Positions 43,489 to 51,831 of a DNA stretch of 64,000 nt are shown here, one piece after another. Below the pieces are notes generated by a model. That model had not been told where the DNA came from. It made no database searches and was given only the letters and a program-made list of their open reading frames with translations. The stretch is from JBCDJI01 sp964351865 (lineage in GTDB: Bacteria > Verrucomicrobiota > Verrucomicrobiia > Methylacidiphilales > JBCBYL01). Made by a program: the position numbers and the translations under genes. Each line of letters opens with the position of its first letter. Position 1 is the stretch's first letter. The DNA lies in the NCBI GenBank assembly GCA_964351865.1, contig CAYGPJ010000003.1:1-64000 (forward strand), read 5' to 3'.

Positions 43489-43838
43489 CAGGATGAATGA
43501 AGGAGGGAGATTGAAAGTTGGTAGTACGAAATAAGCCAGTGGTTTGTTTTGAAATAAGATGAACACATCAACTCACCTTTCTCTGGTATGACGCGTCAAA
43601 GACGGAGTCCTGCGGTGATCTGTGGCGTTGCATCGTTTATTTTGATGGTGAATCATCTCCAATTAAACTCATAAAACAACGCCAACCCTGGTTTAATCAT
43701 CTCCAATACTGGGGTTTTAAACGGTAATGATACGGCCCAAATTCATGTCCAGAGCAGTCATTAGCCGTGATAGCTTTTGAACTTCACCTCAAAGATTCCC
43801 TTTACATTCCCTAATGTTTTAAATATGATAGTTATTAC
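43489..43838. promoter_or_regulatory. Divergent intergenic region with a 13-bp direct repeat
   Basis: The 350-base gap lies between divergent genes. It contains AATCATCTCCAAT twice (43651-43663 and 43695-43707), 44 bases apart start to start, about four helical turns, which would suit binding of a regulator. CTAATGTTTTAAAT at 43811-43824 precedes the next ATG and resembles 40783-40796. No gene is seen. Confidence 0.45.
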
Positions 43839-44420
43839 ATGAATGCCCAATCCTATTTCAGATCTTGTCCCGGCATGAATCCATTTGCGGCGTTCATGAT
43901 GCTGTGCTTGTTGCCATGGGGGATGCAGATGGCTCAGGCCCAGACCGCAGCGGACACCAAGGTATATTACGCTGAAGGGAAGAAGCGAGTGCATGTTGCC
44001 GACTGCAAACGCTATCAAGCTTTCACCCTTGAGCAAAAAAACGCGATGGTGTCGATGACCTTTGCTGAAGCAGAAGCGAAAGAACTCCCGCTATGTTCAA
44101 GATGTCCTGGCTCAACGACACCCCGTGATAGTGAGTCGGAGGCGGCGACTCTACCAAAGGGGGTGGGTGACACCACGGTCTATTATGCCGAAGGTAAGAA
44201 GCGGGTACATATAGCCGCATGCAAGCGGTATCAATTACTGAGCGATGAAGAGAGGGCTGCCATGGTATCCATGACGCTGGGGGAAGCCGATGCGAAGGGA
44301 CTTCCACCTTGTTCGAGATGTCCAGTGGACTCTATACCGACTAAAACCAGCACAACAGCCACAGCACCTACAGCACCTACAGATAAAAAAAGTTCACCAC
44401 CAGCTACTACCTACAGATAA
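43839..44420 (+). CDS. Small secreted protein with two Cys/His modules
   Basis: The protein has 193 residues with a signal peptide (FMMLCLLPWGMQMAQA). It consists of almost nothing but two copies of the Cys/His module: 40-92 (H52, C56, C86, C89; 'VYYAEGKKRVHVADCKRY...LCSRCPGS') and 112-164 (H124, C128, C158, C161). They are joined by an acidic/Pro linker and followed by a Thr/Pro/Ala-rich tail. Each module has one His and three Cys at conserved spacing, consistent with one bound zinc; this is inferred from the pattern. The next gene starts one base after the stop codon, so the two are almost certainly translated together. ATG 43875 is a plausible alternative start that gives a shorter n-region. 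Confidence 0.8.
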   Translation: MNAQSYFRSCPGMNPFAAFMMLCLLPWGMQMAQAQTAADTKVYYAEGKKRVHVADCKRYQAFTLEQKNAMVSMTFAEAEAKELPLCSRCPGSTTPRDSESEAATLPKGVGDTTVYYAEGKKRVHIAACKRYQLLSDEERAAMVSMTLGEADAKGLPPCSRCPVDSIPTKTSTTATAPTAPTDKKSSPPATTYR

Positions 44421-44421
44421 A

Positions 44422-46437
44422 ATGAAACTAACGACAATATTCTCCCGCATGAAAACCGTTCATAGGGTATTGTCATTTCTGCTGATTGGTCTTGGGGTTC
44501 AACTGGCCACAGCGAAACCTGCAGACGATACCACGGTATATTACGCGGAAGGGAAGAAGCGGGTACACGTTGCCGACTGTAAGCGATATAAAGCGCTTAG
44601 CGATGAAGAAAAGGCTGCGATGGTCACGATGACGATGGCGGAAGCCGAAGCAAAAGGGCTATCACTTTGTTCGAGATGTCCGGGCAGTGACAACACGGGT
44701 AATGGCGCCAAAGAAGAAGATGGCGCTGGAGGCGATCTGCCTGAATCCTGGGTAAAACCGGCACCTGCCGAGATTCAGAAAGAAGTGTTTCATCCCAGCG
44801 AACTGGCTCCATTGGTTTCGATGGGTCCGGATGGTAAACTGGTTTACAAGCCTTACACGAAAAAAGGAGATAGGGTGATGGATTGGTCATTCACTGGATA
44901 CAAAAGAAGTGAGGTGCCGATTCCTGACGTCCCCGTAAAAGAAACCCTTTCCCCCATTTCCGGTGAAGCCAAGAGCGTGGGAAACATGAAATACCCCATG
45001 GGTCCGGACAGCCACCAACAGATTCAAGCAGCGCTCGATCAGGTTGCGGCCATGCCCGCGGATGCCGATGGTATTAGGGGAGCAGTGTTGCTGAAAAAAG
45101 GCACCTATTACATTTACGGTGGTCTGGAAGTTCACTCCGGTGTCGTGCTGCGTGGTGAAGGAGACGGAGAAGATGGAACCATCCTCGTCATGTATAGTAA
45201 AAATGGTGGGGGAGATGCCATTAAGTTAGGTGAACCTGAGGGGGTAGAGGATCGCGTGGGCGAAGCCGACAGTGTTCGGATTGCAGATGCGTATGTGCCG
45301 TCTGGCAGCGCTCAGTTCACATTGGCGGATGCAAGTCAGTTTGCCGTAGGTGACTTCGTGCATGTGAGAAAAACAGTCAATGAGCAGTGGATCGAGGATC
45401 TGGGCATGGGAGAACGTCTGCGCCATATCCGAGGAGGAAAGGAAGGGGCGGGTAAAAGACCCTGGAAGCCAGAGGCCTACCAATTCAGACACCTGCGCCA
45501 AATTGTGGCGATGAATGGTAATGCGATCACCATTGATGCTATTTTACCGCAATCTTTTGATGAAAAGCACGGCGGGGGGGATGTTTATAAAGTCGATGTT
45601 TCTTTGTTGGCTACCCATTCCGGGGTGGAATCACTCCGGATTATCTCTAACTACGACACCACTGTCAGAGATGAAAGCAAGGAATCCAACTTCATTAATT
45701 TCCGGAGTGCGATTGTGGTGGCAGGCGCTAACGACAGTTGGGTGCGAAACTGCACCGTCAAACATGTCAGTTTTGCGGCGGTGGCAACCAAAGCGAATAC
45801 CCGACAGATCACCGTTCGTGATTGCAAAAATCTCGAACCGGTCGGCCCCAAGCGCGGGGGTAATTACTACGCCTTCTCTATTGCGGGCGGGACGCTGCAT
45901 TTATTTTACAACTGCTACTCGGAAGACGGGCGGCATGATTTCGCGATTGGATCCCGTGAGACAGGACCGTTTGCCTTTGTGAAATGCACTGCGGTGCGGG
46001 GTGGTCAGTCCGAGCCGCATCATCGCTGGTCGACCGGTATCCTGTATGACAACGTCATCACCAAAAGCGGAACCTTGGCCGCGATCAATCGTGGAGATTC
46101 CGGTAGCGGGCATGGCTGGGCTGCGGCCAATACCATGTTCTGGAACTGTGATGCAACGAATATTGTCGTGTTTGATCCGGAAACCGAAGGCGAAAACAAC
46201 TTTGCCATAGGCTTTCGAGGCACGTTCGATGACAGCTCGGATATTAAGGGGTTGATGTATGCCAATACCCGGGCCGGATACTGGGGCACGCCGCAGGAAG
46301 GGAAATTCTATGGCTATGCCTTGATGGGAAGTGGTCACATCGAAAGTCCGGATGCACCTGTCGAGCCAGCAGTTTTGTTTGAACAGCAACTCATCGACCG
46401 GATCGGCAAAGAGAAGGCGATGCGGGTTTTAAAATAA
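44422..46437 (+). CDS. Secreted protein: one Cys/His module plus pectate-lyase-like beta-helix
   Basis: This protein has 671 residues. A signal peptide ends near residue 31 (LIGLGVQLATA). One Cys/His module sits at 37-88 (H49, C53, C83, C86) and is nearly identical to those of the preceding gene. After an acidic linker comes a right-handed beta-helix (about 190-650) of the pectate-lyase superfamily: 'HQQIQAALDQVAAMPADADGIRGAVLLKKGTYYIYGGLEVHSGVVLRGEGDG', 'FAAVATKANTRQITVRDCKNLEP'. The same beta-helix family is embedded at 20395-21850 in the giant protease. It is a candidate endo-acting polysaccharide lyase or hydrolase; I cannot name catalytic residues. I start at ATG 44422, one base after the previous stop; an open frame extends upstream to 44290 but overlaps the previous gene and has no signal. 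Confidence 0.8.
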   Translation: MKLTTIFSRMKTVHRVLSFLLIGLGVQLATAKPADDTTVYYAEGKKRVHVADCKRYKALSDEEKAAMVTMTMAEAEAKGLSLCSRCPGSDNTGNGAKEEDGAGGDLPESWVKPAPAEIQKEVFHPSELAPLVSMGPDGKLVYKPYTKKGDRVMDWSFTGYKRSEVPIPDVPVKETLSPISGEAKSVGNMKYPMGPDSHQQIQAALDQVAAMPADADGIRGAVLLKKGTYYIYGGLEVHSGVVLRGEGDGEDGTILVMYSKNGGGDAIKLGEPEGVEDRVGEADSVRIADAYVPSGSAQFTLADASQFAVGDFVHVRKTVNEQWIEDLGMGERLRHIRGGKEGAGKRPWKPEAYQFRHLRQIVAMNGNAITIDAILPQSFDEKHGGGDVYKVDVSLLATHSGVESLRIISNYDTTVRDESKESNFINFRSAIVVAGANDSWVRNCTVKHVSFAAVATKANTRQITVRDCKNLEPVGPKRGGNYYAFSIAGGTLHLFYNCYSEDGRHDFAIGSRETGPFAFVKCTAVRGGQSEPHHRWSTGILYDNVITKSGTLAAINRGDSGSGHGWAAANTMFWNCDATNIVVFDPETEGENNFAIGFRGTFDDSSDIKGLMYANTRAGYWGTPQEGKFYGYALMGSGHIESPDAPVEPAVLFEQQLIDRIGKEKAMRVLK

Positions 46438-46552
46438 TCGAGGTCGGATTGGCTAAGAATAGTAAGGATGGCTGTCGAAATTAATTTAAACCATGATCCG
46501 TTTATGGAGAGTGACGATTCCTGCAGAATTTATCCTAGCCAGCCATTCAGCA

Positions 46553-48547
46553 ATGAACGAAAGAATACTCTATCCTGTTAACGACAGATGTCTGACTTAT
46601 CGCTTGCTTTTGTTACTATCCATTTGCGCGCTGACGTTCTGGTCGGCATGTAGTCCGGGGGTGGATTCCAGTAGCAAATCCTCCGAAGCAGAAGACCCGG
46701 CGACAGTGGTGAGCGGGAGTCATCCTTCAGCTGTGATTCCACCGAAACCTCGTTTACAGACGGATCTCAGTGTAGGCAGTCCCGATTTAGCCTGGTGGCG
46801 GGAGAGTATGAAGACTCGTGATGAGCGCATCGAGTGGTGGCGCGATGCACGTTTTGGTTGTTTCATCCACTGGAATGCGTCTTCTCTGCTGGCAGGGGAG
46901 TGGAAAGGGGAAGTCCATATGGGCTATGCCGAGCACATCCAGCGGATGGCGAAGATTACGCAACAGGAATACATGGATGATGTGATTTCCCAATTCAATC
47001 CGGTAAAATTTGACGCCGAAGAATGGGTGCGCGTCATTAAGATTGCCGGGATGCGCTACGTGGTGATCACCGCCAAGCACCATGACGGCTTTGCCATGTG
47101 GGACTCGGAGGTCAGCGACTACAATATCGTCGATGCGACCCCCTTCGGGCGTGACCCGATCGCGGAATTGAAAGCGGCATGCGACAAGCATGGGCTTTAT
47201 TTTGGCGTCTACTACTCCCATGCCTTTGATTGGGGCGAGGAAATTGGTTTGGGGAACGACTGGGAGTGGGAGAACCCCGGCGGAAATCGCGGGCTGTTCG
47301 GGGGTCTGCGCTGGTTTGATGAAAATCCGGATTTAGTGGAAAAATATCGGCCGTATGTTGATCAGAAGTCGATCCCTCAAATTCTGGAGTTGATTGAAAA
47401 ATATGATCCCGCGCTGATCTGGTTCGATACCGCTTCGAAACTGCCGCTGGAGGAGACGCTCCGCATATTAAAAGCCGTGCGGCAGGCAAAACCGGACATC
47501 GTGGTGAACAGTCGGGTGACCTTTCAGGGAACCGTAGATTTTAGAAGCAATCATTTCGGTGATTACCTGAGTACGGGCGACCGGGCTGTCATATTCCGTC
47601 CGCTGGATGAACCCTGGGAGACGTGCCCGACCACCAACGAGTCGTACGGCTATCACCAACATGACAAAAGTCATAAAACCCCGGATTACCTGGTTAAGGT
47701 GTTAGCACGCGCCGTAGCCAAGGGGGGAAATATTCTGCTGAACATGGGCCCCATGGGTAACGGACAGATCGACCCGCTTGACGTGAACATTTTTGAGGGA
47801 ATAGGGGGTTGGATGGAGGTGAACGGGGCCAGTATTATTGAGGCGGATCGCACAACGCTCCCGGTTCAGCCTTGGGGGGAATCCACCCTCGATGGCAATC
47901 GGTTCTACCTGCATGTCTTCGATTGGCCTGAAAATGGCAAAATCCAGCTGGGAGGTCTCAAGTCAGATATCGAGCAGGCGTTTATGCTGGCAGATGCAAA
48001 TCAGACTACGCTCGAGTACCAGCGCCTGGACCCAGCCACGGTTGAAATACGACTCGCAGGTAACCAACCCGCCATCGGCCACGCCGTCGTTGTCATGGAC
48101 GTTGAGGATGCGACTCAAGTGGATGAATTCCGCCTGCTTGCAACCCGGAATGCCAATATGCTCCATGGCTTCGATAGCGAGATCGTCGGTAAGGGGTTTG
48201 AATTCGGAGACGGTAAGGTGAATCGCGACTACATCGCCGGGTGGGTGAATCATGAGCAGCGACTCGTTTGGAAAGTGGTTCTGCGCGAACCGGCTGTCTA
48301 TGCAGTATCGGTTGAGTATCAACGAACCGGAGATCCAGGTGAATTCATGGTGAGCAGTGGTGGGAACACCTTACAGGCCACCACCCGGGGGAAAGTGGTT
48401 GAACAGTGGTTTTCTGATTATATCAGGCAGGATCTGGGCAAGTGGGAACTTCCCGCGGGCCAGCATACGATTGTCTTTTCAGCGGTGGGGACGCCCGCGG
48501 ATGGCTTGATGCGGTTCCGGGCGCTTCATTTGAAGCCCCAGCCATAA
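46553..48547 (+). CDS. GH29 alpha-L-fucosidase lipoprotein, second
   Basis: This 664-residue retaining fucosidase has a lipobox 'LTFWSAC', a Ser/Pro-rich linker, then the GH29 barrel: 'EWWRDARFGCFIHWNASSLLAGEW', 'GMRYVVITAKHHDGFAMWDSEVSDYNIVDATPFGRD', 'GLYFGVYYSHAFDW'. The nucleophile is Asp292 in 'ALIWFDTAS'. 'GGNILLNMGPMGNGQIDP' closes the barrel, and two beta-sandwich domains follow. It differs clearly from the GH29 at 31428: the helical insert 'MGYAEHIQRMAKITQQEY' replaces 'IPGIGEWIMSTRIPVDEY'. So the two probably differ in linkage preference. It is surrounded by Cys/His-module genes. I prefer ATG 46553 for a short lipoprotein n-region; ATG 46493 is also in frame. Confidence 0.9.
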   Translation: MNERILYPVNDRCLTYRLLLLLSICALTFWSACSPGVDSSSKSSEAEDPATVVSGSHPSAVIPPKPRLQTDLSVGSPDLAWWRESMKTRDERIEWWRDARFGCFIHWNASSLLAGEWKGEVHMGYAEHIQRMAKITQQEYMDDVISQFNPVKFDAEEWVRVIKIAGMRYVVITAKHHDGFAMWDSEVSDYNIVDATPFGRDPIAELKAACDKHGLYFGVYYSHAFDWGEEIGLGNDWEWENPGGNRGLFGGLRWFDENPDLVEKYRPYVDQKSIPQILELIEKYDPALIWFDTASKLPLEETLRILKAVRQAKPDIVVNSRVTFQGTVDFRSNHFGDYLSTGDRAVIFRPLDEPWETCPTTNESYGYHQHDKSHKTPDYLVKVLARAVAKGGNILLNMGPMGNGQIDPLDVNIFEGIGGWMEVNGASIIEADRTTLPVQPWGESTLDGNRFYLHVFDWPENGKIQLGGLKSDIEQAFMLADANQTTLEYQRLDPATVEIRLAGNQPAIGHAVVVMDVEDATQVDEFRLLATRNANMLHGFDSEIVGKGFEFGDGKVNRDYIAGWVNHEQRLVWKVVLREPAVYAVSVEYQRTGDPGEFMVSSGGNTLQATTRGKVVEQWFSDYIRQDLGKWELPAGQHTIVFSAVGTPADGLMRFRALHLKPQP

Positions 48548-48702
48548 TCACAAGTCGACGACATGCGGTATTGATTCCCCAACTGCGCTGCTCGGATCGG
48601 GAATATTAACTAAAGCGCCAGCGTAAACCGATAACTTATAATTTACTATAAGTAATGCTAAAACTTTACTTTTTCGTGATTAAGACATACTTTTTAATAG
48701 TT

Positions 48703-49017
48703 ATGAAACAAACCCAATCTACCCAGATGCAATTATTCAAAAAAACCGTGATCCATCCACTCCACTCTGGACTGCTGATCGTCGTCGCACTGATGGCCTT
48801 CGGTGTTCAGTCCGTGCTGGCACAACCGACAGATGCAACCGTCGTTTTCTTTCAGGAGGGAAAAAAACGCTGTCATGTTGCGGATTGCAAGCGTTACAAA
48901 AAAGAAGATCCGACACAATTCACGCAAACCACCTACAAAGAAGCTAAGGGAAAAGGCCTTGAGCTTTGTTCTAAATGCCCAGGCAGCCCATTAGCAGAAA
49001 AGGCTAAGGAAGAATAA
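48703..49017 (+). CDS. Small secreted single Cys/His-module protein
   Basis: The protein has 104 residues: a signal peptide (LLIVVALMAFGVQSVLA) and a single Cys/His module at 45-94 (H58, C62, C89, C92, plus C57) with a short charged tail. It is the minimal form of the module family: 'EGKKRCHVADCKRY...KGLELCSKCPGS'. After cleavage it would be only about 60 residues, most of it the module, so the module must fold alone. I start at ATG 48703; a frame upstream to 48655 would add an unlikely hydrophobic extension, and ATG 48727 is also possible. A strong terminator follows 39 bases after the stop. Confidence 0.78.
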   Translation: MKQTQSTQMQLFKKTVIHPLHSGLLIVVALMAFGVQSVLAQPTDATVVFFQEGKKRCHVADCKRYKKEDPTQFTQTTYKEAKGKGLELCSKCPGSPLAEKAKEE

Positions 49018-49056
49018 AGAAACCATCAGGTTTCGACGTGGCTCCTGATCATACTG

Positions 49057-49092
49057 AAACCCTCGCAGATCAACTGCGAGGGTTTATTTTTT
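49057..49092 (+). terminator. Rho-independent terminator after the single-module gene
   Basis: AAACCCTCGCAG and CTGCGAGGGTTT form a perfect 12-bp stem with an ATCAA loop, followed by ATTTTTTG. It ends the 40.8-49.0 kb cluster. Confidence 0.92.
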
Positions 49093-49138
49093 GTTCGAGT
49101 GAAGTCCCCTGATGCAGGACGGGTTGAAAAATATGTAG

Positions 49139-49164
49139 GTCGTCCCGATACAGCAAGTGATCGG
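49139..49164. repeat. Partial inverted copy of the dispersed palindrome
   Basis: GTCGTCCCGATACAGCAAGTGATCGG is the reverse complement of 24502-24527. The final arm (GACGAC) is replaced by AGTGACC, so this copy is no longer a full palindrome. It sits in the otherwise empty gap between the terminator at 49092 and the sulfatase gene at 49315. Confidence 0.75.
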
Positions 49165-49314
49165 AGTGACCGTTTATCATGGATTCATCCTCTCGACCTA
49201 TCGCGATGACTTTTTCTCGGCCTACGTTCCCGCCACAGCAGTTGTCACAGAAAACCGGTTGCCAGCCTGCAGGTTTTGACTTTACTAGGTAAACGGGTGT
49301 TTTATAAATATTAA

Positions 49315-50853
49315 ATGAGCAGATCCCAACAGTCCCTGTTTCAGCTGAGGCAAAGTCAGATGGTCTGGTGGCTCGCCAGTGCCATCTGGATCCCATGCCT
49401 GTTACTTGTCAGTTGCCAGCAGGGAGGGGAGCCTTTGGCGCAGGAGGCGGAATCGCTGCCGTCACGGCCCAATATCATTCTCGTTATGACAGATGATCAG
49501 GGCTACGGCGATCTCAGTTGTCACGGTCATCCCTTTTTAAAAACCCCCCACTTGGATCGGCTTTATGCTCAGTCCACCCGGTTCACTGATTTTCACGCCA
49601 GTCCGACCTGTGCTCCCTCGCGCGCTGCACTGATGGCCGGCAAATACCCTTTTAAACTTGGAATCAGTCACACCATTCTGGAAAGAGAAAGGATGGCGCT
49701 TTCTGCGACTACCATCGCTGAAGTGTTACAACAGGCAGGTTATTCTACCGGGATTTTCGGTAAATGGCATCTGGGGGAAGAGGACGAGTATCAACCGGAA
49801 AACCGGGGTTTTGACGAAGTGTTCATTCATGGAGCTGGCGGGATCGGGCAGGATTATCCGGGTTCCCAGGGCGATGTGCCCGGCAACAGCTATTTCAATC
49901 CGATCATCAAACACAACGGCACTTTTGTTCAGACCACCGGCTACTGCACCGACGTCTTTTTTCAGCAGACCCTCAGTTGGATTCGAGATCAGACTCAGAA
50001 ATCTGCTACCCCTTTCTTTGCTTATCTGGCCACTAATGCCCCCCACTCTCCCTATATCGTCGCTGACGAATATCAGACACCCTTTGCGGCATTAGTCGAT
50101 GAAGATGTCGCAGCCTTTTACGGTATGATTGTAAATATTGATGAGAATATGGGACTGCTGATGCAGAAGCTGGATGAATGGGATCTGGCGGAATCAACCC
50201 TGCTCATTTTTATGACCGATAATGGAACCGCCCGGAGTCGGAATATTTTTAATGCCGGAATGAAAGGCGGGAAAGCCAGTCTTCATGAGGGTGGTAGCCG
50301 GGTGCCACTTTTTATGCGCTGGCCCGGACACTTTAAAGCAGAAGCTGATATTCATCAGTTGACTCGTCACATTGACATTTTTCCGACGCTGGCTCAAATC
50401 GCGGGAGCCGACACTCCGACGGATCTCGATGGACGGAGTCTCTTGCCGCTGATTGATGGCTCCGAGGGCGAATGGCCGGAGGATCGCGTCACGTTCTTTC
50501 ACAAAGGGCGTTGGAATAAGTCAGGGGCGCCGGGGCGATGGGGTGAGGGAGTAACCGATCCCGATGCGTTCAAATACCGTGACTTTGCTGTTCGTAGTGA
50601 GCAGTGGCGGCTGGTCGGAAAGGATCAGCTCTACAACATTCAATCAGATCCCGGAGAGGATCAGAACGTGATCGAAAGCCACCCGGAGTTGGCTGCCAGC
50701 TTGTTGGCCGCCTATGACGTCTGGTGGGGCGAAGTTCGTCCCTTGTTGATTAACGAGGATGCTTCGCTCGAAACGGGAAAACCTTTTGTCGAACAATACG
50801 AAGCTCAGTTGAAAACGTCGGGCGTGCCTGCATGGAAGTCGCCCGAACTCTGA
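49315..50853 (+). CDS. S1 sulfatase lipoprotein (CAPSR motif)
   Basis: This 512-residue sulfatase has a long N-terminal segment ending in a lipobox 'LLLVSC'. Key stretches are 'RPNIILVMTDDQGYGDLSCHGH', 'SPTCAPSRAALMAGKYPFKLG' (Cys99 is the formylglycine precursor), 'IFGKWHLGEEDEYQPENRGFDEVFIHGAGGIGQ', 'FMTDNGTARSR' and 'GGKASLHEGGSRVPLFMRWPG'. The sequence is clearly a different subfamily from the other three intact sulfatases in the window, so each probably removes a different sulfate position. It is followed by the DUF1961-like gene and two esterases on the same strand. ATG 49360 is an alternative start that gives a shorter signal. Confidence 0.9.
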   Translation: MSRSQQSLFQLRQSQMVWWLASAIWIPCLLLVSCQQGGEPLAQEAESLPSRPNIILVMTDDQGYGDLSCHGHPFLKTPHLDRLYAQSTRFTDFHASPTCAPSRAALMAGKYPFKLGISHTILERERMALSATTIAEVLQQAGYSTGIFGKWHLGEEDEYQPENRGFDEVFIHGAGGIGQDYPGSQGDVPGNSYFNPIIKHNGTFVQTTGYCTDVFFQQTLSWIRDQTQKSATPFFAYLATNAPHSPYIVADEYQTPFAALVDEDVAAFYGMIVNIDENMGLLMQKLDEWDLAESTLLIFMTDNGTARSRNIFNAGMKGGKASLHEGGSRVPLFMRWPGHFKAEADIHQLTRHIDIFPTLAQIAGADTPTDLDGRSLLPLIDGSEGEWPEDRVTFFHKGRWNKSGAPGRWGEGVTDPDAFKYRDFAVRSEQWRLVGKDQLYNIQSDPGEDQNVIESHPELAASLLAAYDVWWGEVRPLLINEDASLETGKPFVEQYEAQLKTSGVPAWKSPEL

Positions 50854-50952
50854 TGCTGTCATGAATTACCCACCATTCGATATTGGGGACTGCCTGCTGG
50901 TATCTGGACGTCCTGTTCGAATCAGGAACCGAACGGAGTAAAACAATAAATT

Positions 50953-51786
50953 ATGAAGACCATTCAACTGATTAAACCGATTAAACTTATAGGAACTACA
51001 CTCCTAGCTACGGCATGGCTTTCTTGTTCGGGAGGAGATTCACCCGAAAGTGAGGTAATTCAGGAGATATCTTCGACCATTCTGTTTGAAGACAGCATGA
51101 CGGGTGACTGGCAGGAAAAGTGGTTTCTGGATGGAAAGAAAGCGACGTTGCGCAACAGTGAAGCCGGGCTCTATTTCTCAGGCGGCACCGTAACCAAGCC
51201 CCAGGATCCTGAAGCCTACCATGCCCACCATGCGGTGCTGTGGACCAAACGTGAATTCGAGGGGGATTTACGCATCAGCTTTGAAATGACGCGGGAAGAT
51301 ACCAGCGATTACGGGAATACGCTGCTCTACATCCATGCTCAGGGGCTGGGGACAGAAGCATTTCCGAAAGACATTACCCAATGGAATGATTTTCGTGAAA
51401 TCTCGGCGATGAATAAATATTTTACAAATATGGAATTATGGAGCCTCAGCTTCCGGGAAAATATCCGAGCCAGAAGGTATCCGTTACAGAGCGCCGATCC
51501 CGATACCGAACCGGTGGGGGGAACGGTGTTTCCCTACGTGGACTACGTCGGAATGATCCCCGGGAAAACCTATCGGGTGTTAGTCGAAAAACGGGGGCCA
51601 ACCATGACGCTGCGCCTCGCTGACAAGGAGACGGGCGAACTCTATGCAAACCACACCTGGGATATGACGGTGGTATCGAAAGACGGGAAATCCCGAGCTC
51701 CGGTGCTTGAGAAAGGCCGGATCGGCCTGCGCCACATGTCCACCAAGCAATTCACCTATAAGAATTTCAAGGTGGAACAACTCTAA
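50953..51786 (+). CDS. DUF1961/YesU-like lipoprotein, copy 2
   Basis: This protein has 277 residues and a lipobox-like 'ATAWLSC'. It is a paralogue of 33448-34347: 'ILFEDSMTGDWQEKWFLDGKKATLRN', 'HHAVLWTKREFEGDLRISFEMTR', 'IHAQGLGTEAFPKDI', and 'GRIGLRHMSTKQFTYKNFKVEQL'. The predicted fold is a concanavalin-like beta-sandwich. Both copies sit beside sulfatases in fucosidase-rich clusters, which suggests a substrate-binding or accessory role in sulfated polysaccharide use. The function is unproven and the family name is from memory. Confidence 0.75.
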   Translation: MKTIQLIKPIKLIGTTLLATAWLSCSGGDSPESEVIQEISSTILFEDSMTGDWQEKWFLDGKKATLRNSEAGLYFSGGTVTKPQDPEAYHAHHAVLWTKREFEGDLRISFEMTREDTSDYGNTLLYIHAQGLGTEAFPKDITQWNDFREISAMNKYFTNMELWSLSFRENIRARRYPLQSADPDTEPVGGTVFPYVDYVGMIPGKTYRVLVEKRGPTMTLRLADKETGELYANHTWDMTVVSKDGKSRAPVLEKGRIGLRHMSTKQFTYKNFKVEQL

Positions 51787-51831
51787 TCAATTGGCTGTGC
51801 CATTTAACACGCCGCCACCGCTGCATATCCT

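Noticed and set aside
44290..44421. Upstream extension of the beta-helix/module gene
   Set aside because: It overlaps the preceding gene in another frame and yields a Gln/His-rich tail before the signal peptide. The ATG at 44422 fits the tight operon spacing.
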